Below, in pieces: positions 7,261 through 16,561 of a stretch of DNA of 64,000 bases. Source of the stretch: Halodesulfovibrio aestuarii (GTDB lineage Bacteria > Desulfobacterota > Desulfovibrionia > Desulfovibrionales > Desulfovibrionaceae); assembly GCF_050571805.1 (NCBI RefSeq), contig NZ_CP192219.1. One strand, given 5' to 3'. Position 1 is the stretch's first letter. Every line of letters starts with the position of its first letter. The notes beneath the pieces are model-generated. The model did no database searches and was not told the origin of the DNA. It saw nothing but the letters and a program-made list of their open reading frames with translations. Made by a program: the position numbers and the translations under genes.

Positions 7261-8526
7261 ATGAAACGTTTTATTACTCTTGCACTTGCATTGTGCATGG
7301 TATTCGGCGCAGCGCTTAACGCTTCTGCAGCTGAAATCAAAGCTTCCGGTAACATGTGGGTTGGTTACGATTACCTCAACGTTGATAACGAAGGTAAAAC
7401 AACTGACTTTAAACAGCGTTTCCGTACTCAGATCGACATCGTTGCTTCTGAAGCTCTCTCCGGTACTGTATTCTTCGAAATCAACAATACTTGGGGTCAG
7501 ACTAACGCTACCAACACTGGTAACGGTTCCGGTGGCGCTCTCGGCGCTGATGGTGTAAACATTCAGACCCGTCGTGCTTACCTCGACTTCCTCATCCCAA
7601 GCACCCCTGTTAAAGTTCGCGCTGGTATCCAGGGCGTAGCTCTTCCAGGTGCTGTATCCGGTAACGTTGTTCTCAACGACGACCTCGGTGCAATCGTTGC
7701 TTCTGCAAGCTACTCTAACGTAGACTTCACCGCTTTCTACGGTCGCCCTTACGATGCAAAAGATAACGGCTACGATGATTCCGAATCTTCTGTTGACGTT
7801 TACGGTCTTATCGCTGCTCTCAACTTTGACACCATCACTGTTACTCCATACTTTGTAGCAGCAAACGTTGGTGAAGATGTTAACCTTCCTGCAACATTAG
7901 TTGCAGATAAAGGCCTCACCGGCGACACTCAGTGGTACGGTGTAGCTCTCGAAGCAACCCCTATCGAAAACCTCGTACTGTCCTTCGACGGCGTATTCGG
8001 TAAAGCATCTGATGATGATGGTGGCTTCCTCGTAGCTGGTAAAGCTGCTTACACTACTCAGTACTGCGTACCTGCATTCATGGCTTGGTACGGTTCTGGT
8101 AACGATGACGACAACGAAGGCCGTATGCCTATCCTCGACAACGGTGGCGACTTTGTAGCTACCACCCTCGTAGGTGAAGGCGCAGTTGGTCCTATGTCTG
8201 ACAGCGTTCTCGGCGATGCTCGCGGTAAATGGGGTGTTGCACTCGAAGCTAGCGAAATCACCTTCATCGACAAAGTATCTCACGTTGCACGTATTGCTTA
8301 CGTTCGTGGTACTAACGATGATGACGCCGCTGGCCTTGACATTGAAAACTGGAGCGACGACGACAGCGCTGTTGAAATCGACTTCACTACTACATACAAC
8401 ATGTACGACAACCTCGATCTCGTTGCTGACCTCGCTTTTGCAGCAACAGACTTCGACAATGACAACGCTAACGAAAACGTAGACCACGTATTCAAAGCTG
8501 CTATCCTCGCCGTATACAGCTTCTAG
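7261..8526 (+). CDS. Outer-membrane homotrimeric porin, Desulfovibrio type
   Basis: The 421-residue product has a clean signal peptide (residues 1-23, ending 'NASA'), then many short amphipathic beta strands. It ends in 'AAILAVYSF', with the C-terminal Phe required for Bam-dependent outer-membrane insertion. Acidic Asp-rich loops ('NDDDNEG', 'SDDDS') are typical of the porins annotated in Desulfovibrio as homotrimeric. Codon use is strongly biased to a few codons, as in highly expressed genes. AAGGA lies eight bases before the ATG. It forms a single-gene unit ended by a strong terminator. It probably allows diffusion of small anions and nutrients. Confidence 0.9.
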   Translation: MKRFITLALALCMVFGAALNASAAEIKASGNMWVGYDYLNVDNEGKTTDFKQRFRTQIDIVASEALSGTVFFEINNTWGQTNATNTGNGSGGALGADGVNIQTRRAYLDFLIPSTPVKVRAGIQGVALPGAVSGNVVLNDDLGAIVASASYSNVDFTAFYGRPYDAKDNGYDDSESSVDVYGLIAALNFDTITVTPYFVAANVGEDVNLPATLVADKGLTGDTQWYGVALEATPIENLVLSFDGVFGKASDDDGGFLVAGKAAYTTQYCVPAFMAWYGSGNDDDNEGRMPILDNGGDFVATTLVGEGAVGPMSDSVLGDARGKWGVALEASEITFIDKVSHVARIAYVRGTNDDDAAGLDIENWSDDDSAVEIDFTTTYNMYDNLDLVADLAFAATDFDNDNANENVDHVFKAAILAVYSF

Positions 8527-8560
8527 CACCAAATATACTCAAAAACTAAAAGCCTAGTGA

Positions 8561-8587
8561 AGGGGGTTGCTGTAAAAGCAACCCCCT
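8561..8587 (+). terminator. Intrinsic terminator of the porin gene
   Basis: AGGGGGTTGCT paired with AGCAACCCCCT, 5-base loop, T run after it. Confidence 0.9.
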
Positions 8588-8666
8588 TTTTCTATATGCT
8601 ACCCAAAGCATTTGGAGATACTTATAGGGCACATACTTGGATGTTCATCGAGCACTCACTTTCTTC

Positions 8667-9203
8667 CTATTTGAATAGATACAAAAAAGCTCCATACCCT
8701 TCTTTTTCCATATCGTCTTTAGAGATAAAACGCAGGGCTGCAGAGTTTATACAATAACGGAGACGTGTCGGCAGGGGACCATCCGTAAACCTGTCACCCA
8801 AATGAGAATCGGACGTCTTGCTGCGCACTTCGAACACTTCTCCAAAAAAAGAAAATTTCTTACGCAGAGTAATATATTTCATATCAATAGGCTCAGTAAA
8901 TGCTGGCCAGCCGGAACCGGAGTCATATTGAGTTGTGGTACTGAATAACGGCGCTCCCGACAGCAGATCAACATAGATGCCCTGTTTTGTGTAAAACTTG
9001 AAATACGGATTATCAAACGGGCTTTCTGTACCGTCTTTCTGTGTAATTTTATACTGCAACGGAGTAAGAAGCTTTCGAACCTCTACGTCATCCGGCTTTT
9101 TATATGAATCCCAAGGTGCACTATCAGCCATACCCGCACCGGCTGCGAAACAACAAACAGTGCATACTAAGAAAATGAACGTTACCATATGCATCATTTT
9201 CAT
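8667..9203 (-). CDS. msrB: Secreted peptide-methionine (R)-S-oxide reductase
   Basis: From the ATG at 9203 (GGGGGAA just upstream) the product is 178 residues with a signal peptide. It repairs methionine-R-sulfoxide in proteins, here outside the cytoplasm. The family motifs are present: 'GWPAF', 'SHLG' and the catalytic 'RLRYCINSAALRF'. The four zinc-binding cysteines of many MsrB proteins are absent, and the usual resolving cysteine position reads Ser ('DSGSGWPAF'), so only the catalytic Cys remains. Reduction must then occur directly by a partner thiol. It may protect envelope proteins on exposure to oxygen. Confidence 0.88.
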   Translation of the reverse strand: MKMMHMVTFIFLVCTVCCFAAGAGMADSAPWDSYKKPDDVEVRKLLTPLQYKITQKDGTESPFDNPYFKFYTKQGIYVDLLSGAPLFSTTTQYDSGSGWPAFTEPIDMKYITLRKKFSFFGEVFEVRSKTSDSHLGDRFTDGPLPTRLRYCINSAALRFISKDDMEKEGYGAFLYLFK

Positions 9204-9505
9204 TATTCCCCCGAACACCACTCTACTGCATAAGCAATCAACCTCAGCAGTAAGTTCGTTACGTTTAATTGTGGTTACTGCCCTCTATACCGCATTGTAA
9301 CACCTCGCTCTAGTATTTATCATTACCCCCCTTTCCCATCACCAAGTTGGATATAAAAAATACGACAAGCCATTATTTACTGTCGTAAATATTAGACAGT
9401 GTATATCGCCCTGCAAATAAACGTTATTTTCACGGGTATGCAGTTGAAAGTGTGCACTCAATCCAGTATTCCCCATATGTTTCTTAACTTTAAATCGGGG
9501 GATAT
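9204..9505. other. Divergent intergenic region
   Basis: Separates msrB (minus) from the envelope operon (plus). It holds a 7-bp inverted repeat TACGACA/TGTCGTA (9361-9387) and, just after it, a TTAGAC...AAATAA pair with 17-base spacing (9392-9420), which may be the operon promoter with an operator next to it. Confidence 0.4.
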
Positions 9506-10933
9506 ATGAAGCTAAGGCTTTGCTTATTACTAGCAACAGCAACGCTGTTATGTGGTTGTGCAACAATGCAGCAGCAAGACCAAAAGGCACTACTGCAACC
9601 GTACTACCTGGGTGACACAACAGCTACATCAACCATTCTTGATACTGACTTTGACCACGCACTGCCTTTTCTGCTCGATGCAGGTATGGTTCGTTTTAAT
9701 CAGGGAAGGTTTGAAGATGCATACACTCTGCTTAATGAATCTGAAGCAGAGGTAAAAAACGACGAAACGGAAAATGATGCCTACGCCGCATCAAAAGTCG
9801 TTGGCGAAGTTCTCTTTAACAGAGAATTCATGAACTACGAACCAAGAACAAGCGACACTGTCCTTATCAACATGTACAAAGGGATGTCCCTGCTTGCGCT
9901 CAATAAAACCAGCAAAGCACGTGTAGAATTCAACCGCACACTGGAACGCCAGCGTCGGGCGGTAGAAGAATATAAGGAAGAGATCAAAGACTTACAGAAA
10001 GAAGCAAAAGAGCAACGCTCAAAGCAAAAAAAACAAGCTGCGACGCAAAAAAAAGACAACGCGCCAGTACTCGACTTACTTCGTATACAGGATGTTGCAA
10101 CAAAATCCGTATATGAATCTATGCCTGAAATTAATAAATGGAAAAGCTACGGTGATTTTGTCAACCCATATGCAACGTACCTTTCCGGCTTATTCTTTTG
10201 CGTAAACGGCGAGATGAAAAGCGACTACAACAAGTGTAATACTATGTTGAAGCGCGTTAAAGGCATGGTTCCGAACAACTCGTATGTTAAGCAAGACGCA
10301 AACATGTCCAAAGATTTTGCACGGGGAAGAAAGACCAGCAAATACCGTAAGCCTTCCGTGTGGGTTGTGTTCGAAAACGGCCTTGCGCCGGAAGTGGACG
10401 AATTCCGTCTCGACATCCCGCTCTTTATTGCTGGTAAACGAGCCGGTGTCTCTATGGTTTCCTTTGCTATGCCAAAACTGAAAACTCGCGATGCAGCGAT
10501 GCCGTTTCTTCAGGTTACAGCAGGATCAAAAAAATACGCTTCCAAAACCCTTTGCAACTTTGACAGAGTTATGCAGGCCGAATACAAGGCGCACCTCACA
10601 TCAACAATATCAAAGGCTGTTGCGTCCACTGCCACCAAGACTTTTGTACAGTATCTGGCACAGGAAAGCGGGGGGCAACTTGTAGGGCTTGCAACCGGTC
10701 TTTTCACTTCTGCAATGACACGGGCAGACACGCGTTCATGGCTTTCACTGCCTAAAAATGTCCAGCTTATACGTGTACCTAAACCTAAAGATAAAAAACT
10801 GTGTCTTCAGGCTCCAAATGGTACAACACTGGCAACCGTGACACTTCCAGACAGCAAATACTCCATTGTCCATGTACGTATGCCTCAGGCGAACAGTGTA
10901 CCATATGTGCAGACTATTGCCCTTGGAAAGTAA
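9506..10933 (+). CDS. COG3014-like lipoprotein
   Basis: The 475-residue product begins with a lipoprotein signal ('LLCGCATM', Cys at about 18). A helical TPR-like region follows ('AGMVRFNQGRFEDAYTLL', 'YKGMSLLALNKTSKARVEF'), then a charged coiled coil (about 145-185) and a compact C-terminal domain. This matches the large lipoproteins grouped as COG3014, found next to LpoB-like genes in several proteobacteria. It is the first gene of a four-gene run and precedes the LpoB-like gene by about 50 bases. Role: probably an envelope assembly partner; this is inferred from the neighbours. Confidence 0.75.
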   Translation: MKLRLCLLLATATLLCGCATMQQQDQKALLQPYYLGDTTATSTILDTDFDHALPFLLDAGMVRFNQGRFEDAYTLLNESEAEVKNDETENDAYAASKVVGEVLFNREFMNYEPRTSDTVLINMYKGMSLLALNKTSKARVEFNRTLERQRRAVEEYKEEIKDLQKEAKEQRSKQKKQAATQKKDNAPVLDLLRIQDVATKSVYESMPEINKWKSYGDFVNPYATYLSGLFFCVNGEMKSDYNKCNTMLKRVKGMVPNNSYVKQDANMSKDFARGRKTSKYRKPSVWVVFENGLAPEVDEFRLDIPLFIAGKRAGVSMVSFAMPKLKTRDAAMPFLQVTAGSKKYASKTLCNFDRVMQAEYKAHLTSTISKAVASTATKTFVQYLAQESGGQLVGLATGLFTSAMTRADTRSWLSLPKNVQLIRVPKPKDKKLCLQAPNGTTLATVTLPDSKYSIVHVRMPQANSVPYVQTIALGK

Positions 10934-10984
10934 CTAGTACTGAACCCAATATCTATTCACTCATTTTTTACAACGGAGCCACAA

Positions 10985-11599
10985 ATGAAAAAACTGCTCA
11001 TACTTACCTTACTCGTACTTATTGCCCTTACAACAGGTTGTAACAAAAAGAACGTGGCAACCATGATTGACCCATACAACGACACCAATGCGCGTATTAT
11101 GGGCCTCGGTTACAGAGACTTTGAACAGGCAGCATCTACCGCTGTTAACGAAATGCTCTCCTCCGGCGCAGTATCCAAGCCGGGTGGCGGTCGTTACGTT
11201 ATGGTTGTATCCCGTGTTATTAACGACACAATGCAGAACATCGATACTGACCAGCTCATCAAAAAAATTCGTATTGACCTGCTTCGCAGCGGCAAAGTTG
11301 TTACTACCACCGCCATCGGCATCAACGGCGCTGAAGACCCGATGGTTGCAGCAGCACGCAAGCTGAGAAAATCCAAAGAAGTTAACCAGAAAAACGTGGC
11401 ACGAAAAGGCCAGATTGTCGCTCCGGACTTAAGCTTATCCGGCAAAATCATCCAGCGTAACCACAGTATTGATTCTGATACAGACCAGATTGAATACTTT
11501 TTCATGCTTACCCTTACCGATATCAATACCGGCCTTGCCTTCTGGGAAGGTGAAACTCCAATCATCAAACGCGGTGATTCCGGCACAGTTTCCTGGTAG
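10985..11599 (+). CDS. LpoB-like outer-membrane lipoprotein
   Basis: The 204-residue product has a lipobox ('LTTGCNKK', Cys near 19). Its body matches the LpoB/YcfM family: 'MGLGYRDFEQAASTAVNEML' at the start, 'GRYVMVVSRVINDTMQNIDTD', 'LSGKIIQR' and a closing 'NTGLAFWEGETPI'. In E. coli LpoB activates the peptidoglycan synthase PBP1B from the outer membrane. In this cluster the role may instead be in surface-polymer or lipoprotein assembly. It lies in the operon after the COG3014-like gene. A hairpin after the stop may reduce read-through to the next gene. Confidence 0.82.
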   Translation: MKKLLILTLLVLIALTTGCNKKNVATMIDPYNDTNARIMGLGYRDFEQAASTAVNEMLSSGAVSKPGGGRYVMVVSRVINDTMQNIDTDQLIKKIRIDLLRSGKVVTTTAIGINGAEDPMVAAARKLRKSKEVNQKNVARKGQIVAPDLSLSGKIIQRNHSIDSDTDQIEYFFMLTLTDINTGLAFWEGETPIIKRGDSGTVSW

Positions 11600-11614
11600 T
11601 TTTCTCTTTTTCAC

Positions 11615-11631
11615 GGGGCTGATTCAGCCCC
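11615..11631 (+). terminator. Weak intra-operon hairpin
   Basis: GGGGCTG/CAGCCCC with a 3-base loop followed by TTTCTTACTT. The T tract is broken, so it may act as a partial terminator or RNA-stabilising hairpin between the second and third genes. Confidence 0.45.
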
Positions 11632-11656
11632 TTTCTTACTTCTTAGGAGATCCCAC

Positions 11657-13093
11657 ATGCAGACTCAGTTCTCACGCTCCGCAAAGCGTTATATTGCAGC
11701 ATTCATAGCCATATTCCTTCTGCCGTCCCTATCTTTTGCACAAGGCTCAACCAATCTTGAAGCACCTGCTCCTGCCACACAGGAACAAGCGGCCGTCATT
11801 GAAGAGGCCGTGGCTGAGGCTGCTGTGCCTCAGGTTCTCGATCCAAGGGCAGAGCTTGATGAACTTATCTCTATCTACAACGGAGAAGGCAAGGGTGCCC
11901 TCTTCCTCGAGAAACAAGATCAAGGTCAGATTTTCTACACGGTAAGCAGAGCACGCGTAAAAGTTTCCGCAGACCATCCGGACTGGGCAAACTTCCGCAC
12001 AATGGCATTTGAGGAAGCCTATTTAAAGGCGCAGGCTGAATACATGAAGTTTCTTGGTGTTTCCGTGCGTGCTGCAGCATTGCAGAGCATCAAAGAAGAC
12101 CCGACAATGCCGGAATTCACCCGCGAAGAACTTGGCAGCACCAATAAATTTGAAGAAATTTTAGAGAAAGCTGTTGCCGTTGTCGGCAGCAAACTGGACA
12201 ACATGCTGTCAGAAAACGGTATTGATCCTGAAAAATTCAAAGCACTCCCGCGTGAAAAGAAAAAAGAACTGCTCCGCAACACCATTGAAAAACGCACTGT
12301 TACTACTGCCAGCGCAGAACTTTCCGGCATGATTCCAGTGCAGACGTTTGAAGCCAACAACTCCGAAGGCAGACATGAAGTTGCTGTCGCTGTTGTGGCA
12401 TCTCCAAAATTCAAAAGCTGGATTTCTTCCATCATCGCCAACAAAGGCGACCTGCGCCCAAATCCTCGTAAAGTAGGCGGACCGTCTGTTCGCAGCATCG
12501 TCGGCAACAAGCCTGCCGCACTTTTCCAACAGTTCGGCATACGCCGCATCTACAATCAGGACGGCTATCCTGTGCTTGTATCCTACGGTCAGGCTGGCAA
12601 CGCGTATACTGGTACAGATTATGATGAACGCGCTGAAGGCCGCGAAATGGCTATGCGCCATGCAGATGCTCAGGCATACGCTAATTTTGCATTCCTGTTC
12701 AAATCCCACGGAATGTTCAGTCAGGATGCAGGCCGAAAAGAGGTTGAAAAAACCGTCGGGACAGTTGAGCAGCAGGCAGACGGCAGCATCTTCAGCAGCA
12801 AAGAGCGCTCCAAAGAATTCATCAGCACCCTGAACCAAACCATCAACGCAAAAGGTTGCATCAAAAACCTGCCAGGTGTGCGCAAGCTCACCTCATGGAC
12901 ATATAAACACCCTGAATACAATCAGGAGATTGTAGGCGTTATCTACACATGGTCACCACAGTCCAGCAAGCTTGCAACAGACTTGAAAAAGACTGTGACT
13001 GCAAAGAAGACAGCTGCTGCTCCACATGCTAAAAAGCAAGTTTCACCAAACGCAGTTATGGGTCAGGAGATGATGGATGTTGACGACTTCTAA
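11657..13093 (+). CDS. DUF6844-like periplasmic protein
   Basis: The 478-residue product carries a signal peptide (hydrophobic residues about 12-28, 'LSFAQ'), an Ala/Glu/Pro-rich linker, and then a domain with 'DWANFRTMAFEEAYLKAQAEYMKFLG' in its core (the spacing suggests a helix that repeats in sister proteins). The C-terminal half has 'GREMAMRHADAQAYANFAF'. I assign it to the DUF6844-type family from its operon position and from these Ala-rich helices; the match is by pattern only. It overlaps the next gene by 17 bases, so the two are translationally coupled. Confidence 0.6.
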   Translation: MQTQFSRSAKRYIAAFIAIFLLPSLSFAQGSTNLEAPAPATQEQAAVIEEAVAEAAVPQVLDPRAELDELISIYNGEGKGALFLEKQDQGQIFYTVSRARVKVSADHPDWANFRTMAFEEAYLKAQAEYMKFLGVSVRAAALQSIKEDPTMPEFTREELGSTNKFEEILEKAVAVVGSKLDNMLSENGIDPEKFKALPREKKKELLRNTIEKRTVTTASAELSGMIPVQTFEANNSEGRHEVAVAVVASPKFKSWISSIIANKGDLRPNPRKVGGPSVRSIVGNKPAALFQQFGIRRIYNQDGYPVLVSYGQAGNAYTGTDYDERAEGREMAMRHADAQAYANFAFLFKSHGMFSQDAGRKEVEKTVGTVEQQADGSIFSSKERSKEFISTLNQTINAKGCIKNLPGVRKLTSWTYKHPEYNQEIVGVIYTWSPQSSKLATDLKKTVTAKKTAAAPHAKKQVSPNAVMGQEMMDVDDF

Positions 13094-14354
13094 AAAAACA
13101 CCGTTTCAGCTTGTCCTGCGCATGCTCATCATTATCTGCATGCTGCTCCTCACATTTTCTGTAGAAAGCCATGCTAAGGTTGTGTCCGCTACAACAACAG
13201 GCATGGCAGCATCTCGAGATGCTGCTATTGAAGATGCGCTTATTCAGGCAGTTCGTCAGATCAAAGGGGTAAGCCTGCAATCTGCCTCTGTTGCCGTGCG
13301 TGCCGGTGCAACTGAAACAACAAATGGTACGCGCAACACTAAGTTCAAAGCAGAAAACGCCTCTGTCACCGGAATGAAGACTTCCGGTGTCATAGCAGGT
13401 TATGACATTATAGACGAGACTAACGACAACGGATTGTGGAATGTAACCCTTGAAGCTCAGATCAACGTCTACGAGACTCCTGGTCTGGCACCGAATAACC
13501 GCCGCAAACTTGCCATTGTGGGCTTCAAAGCTTCCACTGCAAACCGCAAGCGCGGAGTTCCGCAGGTATTCCAACAAAAACTCACTGACAGCCTTGTACA
13601 AAGCAGACGCTTTACCGTGCTCGACCGCGAAGAGGATGCTCTTTACCAACGTGAAAAAGCGAACTGGAAGAGCGATGATTTTGCTATTGCTGAACAGGCA
13701 AAACTTGGGATGCGCCTTGGTGCAGACTACATTGTAACGGGGAAAATTCTTTCCTACACCACAAGCTGCACAAAAAAAACAATCGACCTTACTGGTGAAA
13801 GTTACTTTATAGAACGTATTGCCGCGCAGGTTTCCTACAAAGTAATCGTTCCGGCCACTATGCAAGTTAAGTGGTCATCCACCGTTACCGTAGACAAAAC
13901 ATACGAAAGGGATACTGCAAGATCCTCCGGCGCCCTCTCTGCAAAACTCTCCAGCATGGTCTCACAGAAGATCAGCACTGAACTGTTGCAAGCAATCTAT
14001 CCAATTAAGGTTATCAAAGTTGCAGGTAGCAGCGTATATTTGAACATGGGCGGAGTTAACGTCAAAGCCGGACAGCGTTACAACGTGTACCATCTTGGAG
14101 AACGGCTTATCGACCCGTACACAAAGGAATCGCTTGGACGGACTGAAACAAAAATCGCAACAGTGCAGGTGCAGGACATAAAAACAAAATTCACTGTAGC
14201 GAAAGTTCTTAGCCAATCAGGCAACATTGCTACCGGTGATATCTGCAGACCTGCATCGCATAGTGGCAAAAACAAACACAGACAACCTGCGCCAAAAAAG
14301 AAGGCCTCCATCAAATACACAGATGACGGCGGCGTGAAGTTACCGTTTGATTAA
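13077..14354 (+). CDS. CsgG/FlgT-like envelope protein
   Basis: The 425-residue product starts with a signal peptide (about 10-32, 'VESHAK'). The N-terminal part 'GMAASRDAAIEDALIQAVRQ' is the helix found in FlgT N-terminal and related domains. The central part 'LAIVGFKA', 'FQQKLTDSLVQSRRFTVLDRE' and 'GADYIVTGKI' matches CsgG-like folds that form secretion or scaffold rings. A C-terminal beta-rich part with 'VYLNMGGVNVKAGQRYNVYH' resembles the FlgT C-terminal domain. AGGAG precedes the ATG. It is last in the operon, and the terminator at 14523 ends it. Confidence 0.72.
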   Translation: MLTTSKKTPFQLVLRMLIIICMLLLTFSVESHAKVVSATTTGMAASRDAAIEDALIQAVRQIKGVSLQSASVAVRAGATETTNGTRNTKFKAENASVTGMKTSGVIAGYDIIDETNDNGLWNVTLEAQINVYETPGLAPNNRRKLAIVGFKASTANRKRGVPQVFQQKLTDSLVQSRRFTVLDREEDALYQREKANWKSDDFAIAEQAKLGMRLGADYIVTGKILSYTTSCTKKTIDLTGESYFIERIAAQVSYKVIVPATMQVKWSSTVTVDKTYERDTARSSGALSAKLSSMVSQKISTELLQAIYPIKVIKVAGSSVYLNMGGVNVKAGQRYNVYHLGERLIDPYTKESLGRTETKIATVQVQDIKTKFTVAKVLSQSGNIATGDICRPASHSGKNKHRQPAPKKKASIKYTDDGGVKLPFD

Positions 14355-14692
14355 ATCAAGGTTTATGTCTGCGGTGCTTATCTTTGCATCCGGCAGGTCT
14401 CGAGAAGGCATGGGAAAATCCCACATCTTGCACTACGGCAAGACAATGCGCCCCTTTGACTGCGCCTAGCAAAAGAAGCATGCTACCAAATGATATTCAC
14501 AAAGGAATTCACCTCATAAAAAAAGCAGAGTCATTGGCTCTGCTTTTTTATTTTTCAAAGTTACTTTTCTGCGCAACCGCCTTAATAGCATTACAGAACA
14601 CTCCTTAAAAAACTCAAACATATTCCAACAAATCACAGCTGCCCTATGGTAATGTAATTCGATCATGCAACCGTTATTTATGGAGCAGCGCC
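14355..14692. other. Intergenic region
   Basis: Holds the operon terminator and the leader of the next gene; nothing else convincing was seen. Confidence 0.5.
14523..14546 (+). terminator. Intrinsic terminator of the envelope operon
   Basis: AAGCAGAG/CTCTGCTT stem followed by T6; flanked by A7 on the left so it may also work in reverse. Confidence 0.8.
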
Positions 14693-16147
14693 ATGGAACT
14701 TTCAAAGAAAACGAAAATCGGTGGGTTGATTAAAAAATATCCCTTTCTGTTGGACTACTTCGTGGACAAGTCCCCTAAATTTTCTAAACTAAAAAACCCT
14801 CTCATGCGTAAAACCATTGGTAGCATTGCCACACTGGAACAGGCGGCAGGCATGGGAAATATTGACATAGGCGAGCTACTACTAGAAATAACCACCCAAA
14901 TTTACCATCACACAACTGACAACATAACCATCATAAACTCCAATCAAGCACCGCCAGATGCTCCCCTTGCCCGTGAAGAACGAATAGAACTGCTGAAAAA
15001 TATTGTTCTACAGTTACATAACGGTGCACCTATAGACGAAGTGCGCAAAGAATTCTTAACCCTGTTTCATAATGTATCCCCTGCGGAAATTGGACAAATG
15101 GAGCAAAAGCTCGTCGCAGAGGGCATACCGGAAACAGAAATCAAAAAACTGTGTGAGCTGCATGTTGAGCTATTTGAAAACTCTGTTGCCCAAAGCGAAC
15201 GCCCTGAACTCCCGAAAGGGCATCCATTGCACTCCTTTCAGGAAGAAAACAAGCTTGCAGACATAAAATGCAGGGAACTGCTCGATGTAATTAAGGGTGC
15301 AAACGAACCCTTGGAATTTTTCGCAGCAAAACCCGGTCTTATTGAAAGCGTAGAAGACCTTGCAAAAATCATCAGGCATTATGAGCGTAAGGAGAATCAA
15401 CTTTTCCCGGTTATGGAACGCCACGGGCTCACGGCACCACCGCAAGTCATGTGGGAACTGCATGACGACATCCGTGCATTGCTCAAAACGGCACGCAAAG
15501 CATTTGCAACAGATGATACAAAGGGCACAATCGACGCAGTGCAAAACCTTGTCGTTAGCATCTGCGACATGATTTACAAAGAAGAAAACATTCTCTTTCC
15601 TATGGTGTTTGAAACGTTCTCCGAAGATGACTGGGCGCAAGTTTACTCCGGTGAAAAAGAGATAGGTTACGCATGGATCACCCCCGGTACTGAGTGGAAA
15701 ACAGCAGAATATCCCGCCGCGACACAAGCAACACAGACTGGAAAAATTACACTGGACAAAGGCAAACTGGAACCTCTCGTTATCAACGCCATTCTCAAGT
15801 CTCTTCCAGTCGACCTCACATTCGTCAACGCAGACAATAAAGTTGCATACTTTTCACAGACACAAGAACGAATATTCCCGCGCAGTGCCGGAATCATCGG
15901 GCGAGACGTTGACAACTGCCACCCGCCGAAAAGTGTCCATGTTGTAGAAAAAATCCTTAAAGCGTTCAAATCCGGTGCCCACGACACCGCCGAGTTCTGG
16001 CTAGAACTCAACGGAGTCTTCATCCATATCCGCTACTATGCAGTGCGTGATACCAACGGCTCCTATCTGGGATGTCTGGAAGTTTCTCAGGATGTGACCG
16101 GCATTCGTGCCCTCACAGGCGAGCAACGCCTACTCAGTTGGGAATAG
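14693..16147 (+). CDS. DUF1858-DUF438-hemerythrin-PAS protein
   Basis: The 484-residue protein is a four-part fusion. Residues about 1-70 form a DUF1858-like unit ('LIKKYPFLLDYFVDKSPKF'). Residues about 90-165 form DUF438. A hemerythrin-like bundle spans about 175-330 with iron-ligand candidates: 'HSFQEEN', 'RHYERKENQLFP', 'WELHDDI' and 'EENILFP'. A PAS-like domain closes the protein (about 360-475, 'FVNADNKVAYFSQTQERIFPRS'). Such proteins are common in anaerobes and are thought to sense or bind oxygen or nitric oxide. The gene stands alone. Confidence 0.88.
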   Translation: MELSKKTKIGGLIKKYPFLLDYFVDKSPKFSKLKNPLMRKTIGSIATLEQAAGMGNIDIGELLLEITTQIYHHTTDNITIINSNQAPPDAPLAREERIELLKNIVLQLHNGAPIDEVRKEFLTLFHNVSPAEIGQMEQKLVAEGIPETEIKKLCELHVELFENSVAQSERPELPKGHPLHSFQEENKLADIKCRELLDVIKGANEPLEFFAAKPGLIESVEDLAKIIRHYERKENQLFPVMERHGLTAPPQVMWELHDDIRALLKTARKAFATDDTKGTIDAVQNLVVSICDMIYKEENILFPMVFETFSEDDWAQVYSGEKEIGYAWITPGTEWKTAEYPAATQATQTGKITLDKGKLEPLVINAILKSLPVDLTFVNADNKVAYFSQTQERIFPRSAGIIGRDVDNCHPPKSVHVVEKILKAFKSGAHDTAEFWLELNGVFIHIRYYAVRDTNGSYLGCLEVSQDVTGIRALTGEQRLLSWE

Positions 16148-16561
16148 ATGCACTATTCCTTGAATGCAGCGGAATTAAACATCAACACTGATGCAGTATA
16201 TGTGCATAACTGATGGACATTCGGTTTTGTGCAAAAAAGTTTACACTTCTCCGCCGTGCTGTGTACAGACCATACCTCAGCAATATATTCACCGCATCAA
16301 ATTACAAAAAAAGGGTGGAGTTATTACTCCACCCTTTTTTTTTATGAAACACTCAAACGCAGTACTGTCGCTACAAAATCATGTGTCAGACTTAAGAGCT
16401 TAACGCTACATCATGTGATATGTTGCGCAAATTATGTACAGTTTAGACATTCAATACTAGCTGCAAACAGTCTGCAACACATTTGAGGCAAAAATATTAG
16501 GCTTACTATCTGAAAAAGCAGCAGACTGAGACACAAACGCATTCCACAGTCCCACCACTTT
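16148..16561. other. Intergenic region
   Basis: Contains the terminator at 16311-16336. Short frames here lack ribosome sites and are not called. Confidence 0.5.
16311..16336 (+). terminator. Intrinsic terminator after the hemerythrin/PAS gene
   Basis: AAGGGTGGAG/CTCCACCCTT stem with a 6-base loop and a T run; A7 precedes it. It lies about 160 bases after the stop codon. Confidence 0.8.

Noticed and set aside
7897..8532. 211-codon minus-strand frame inside the porin gene
   Set aside because: It mirrors the strongly biased codons of the porin and has a Val/Ser-rich composition; it is a shadow.
12209..12838. Long minus-strand frame inside the DUF6844-like gene
   Set aside because: It is antisense to a well-supported gene, without a ribosome site.
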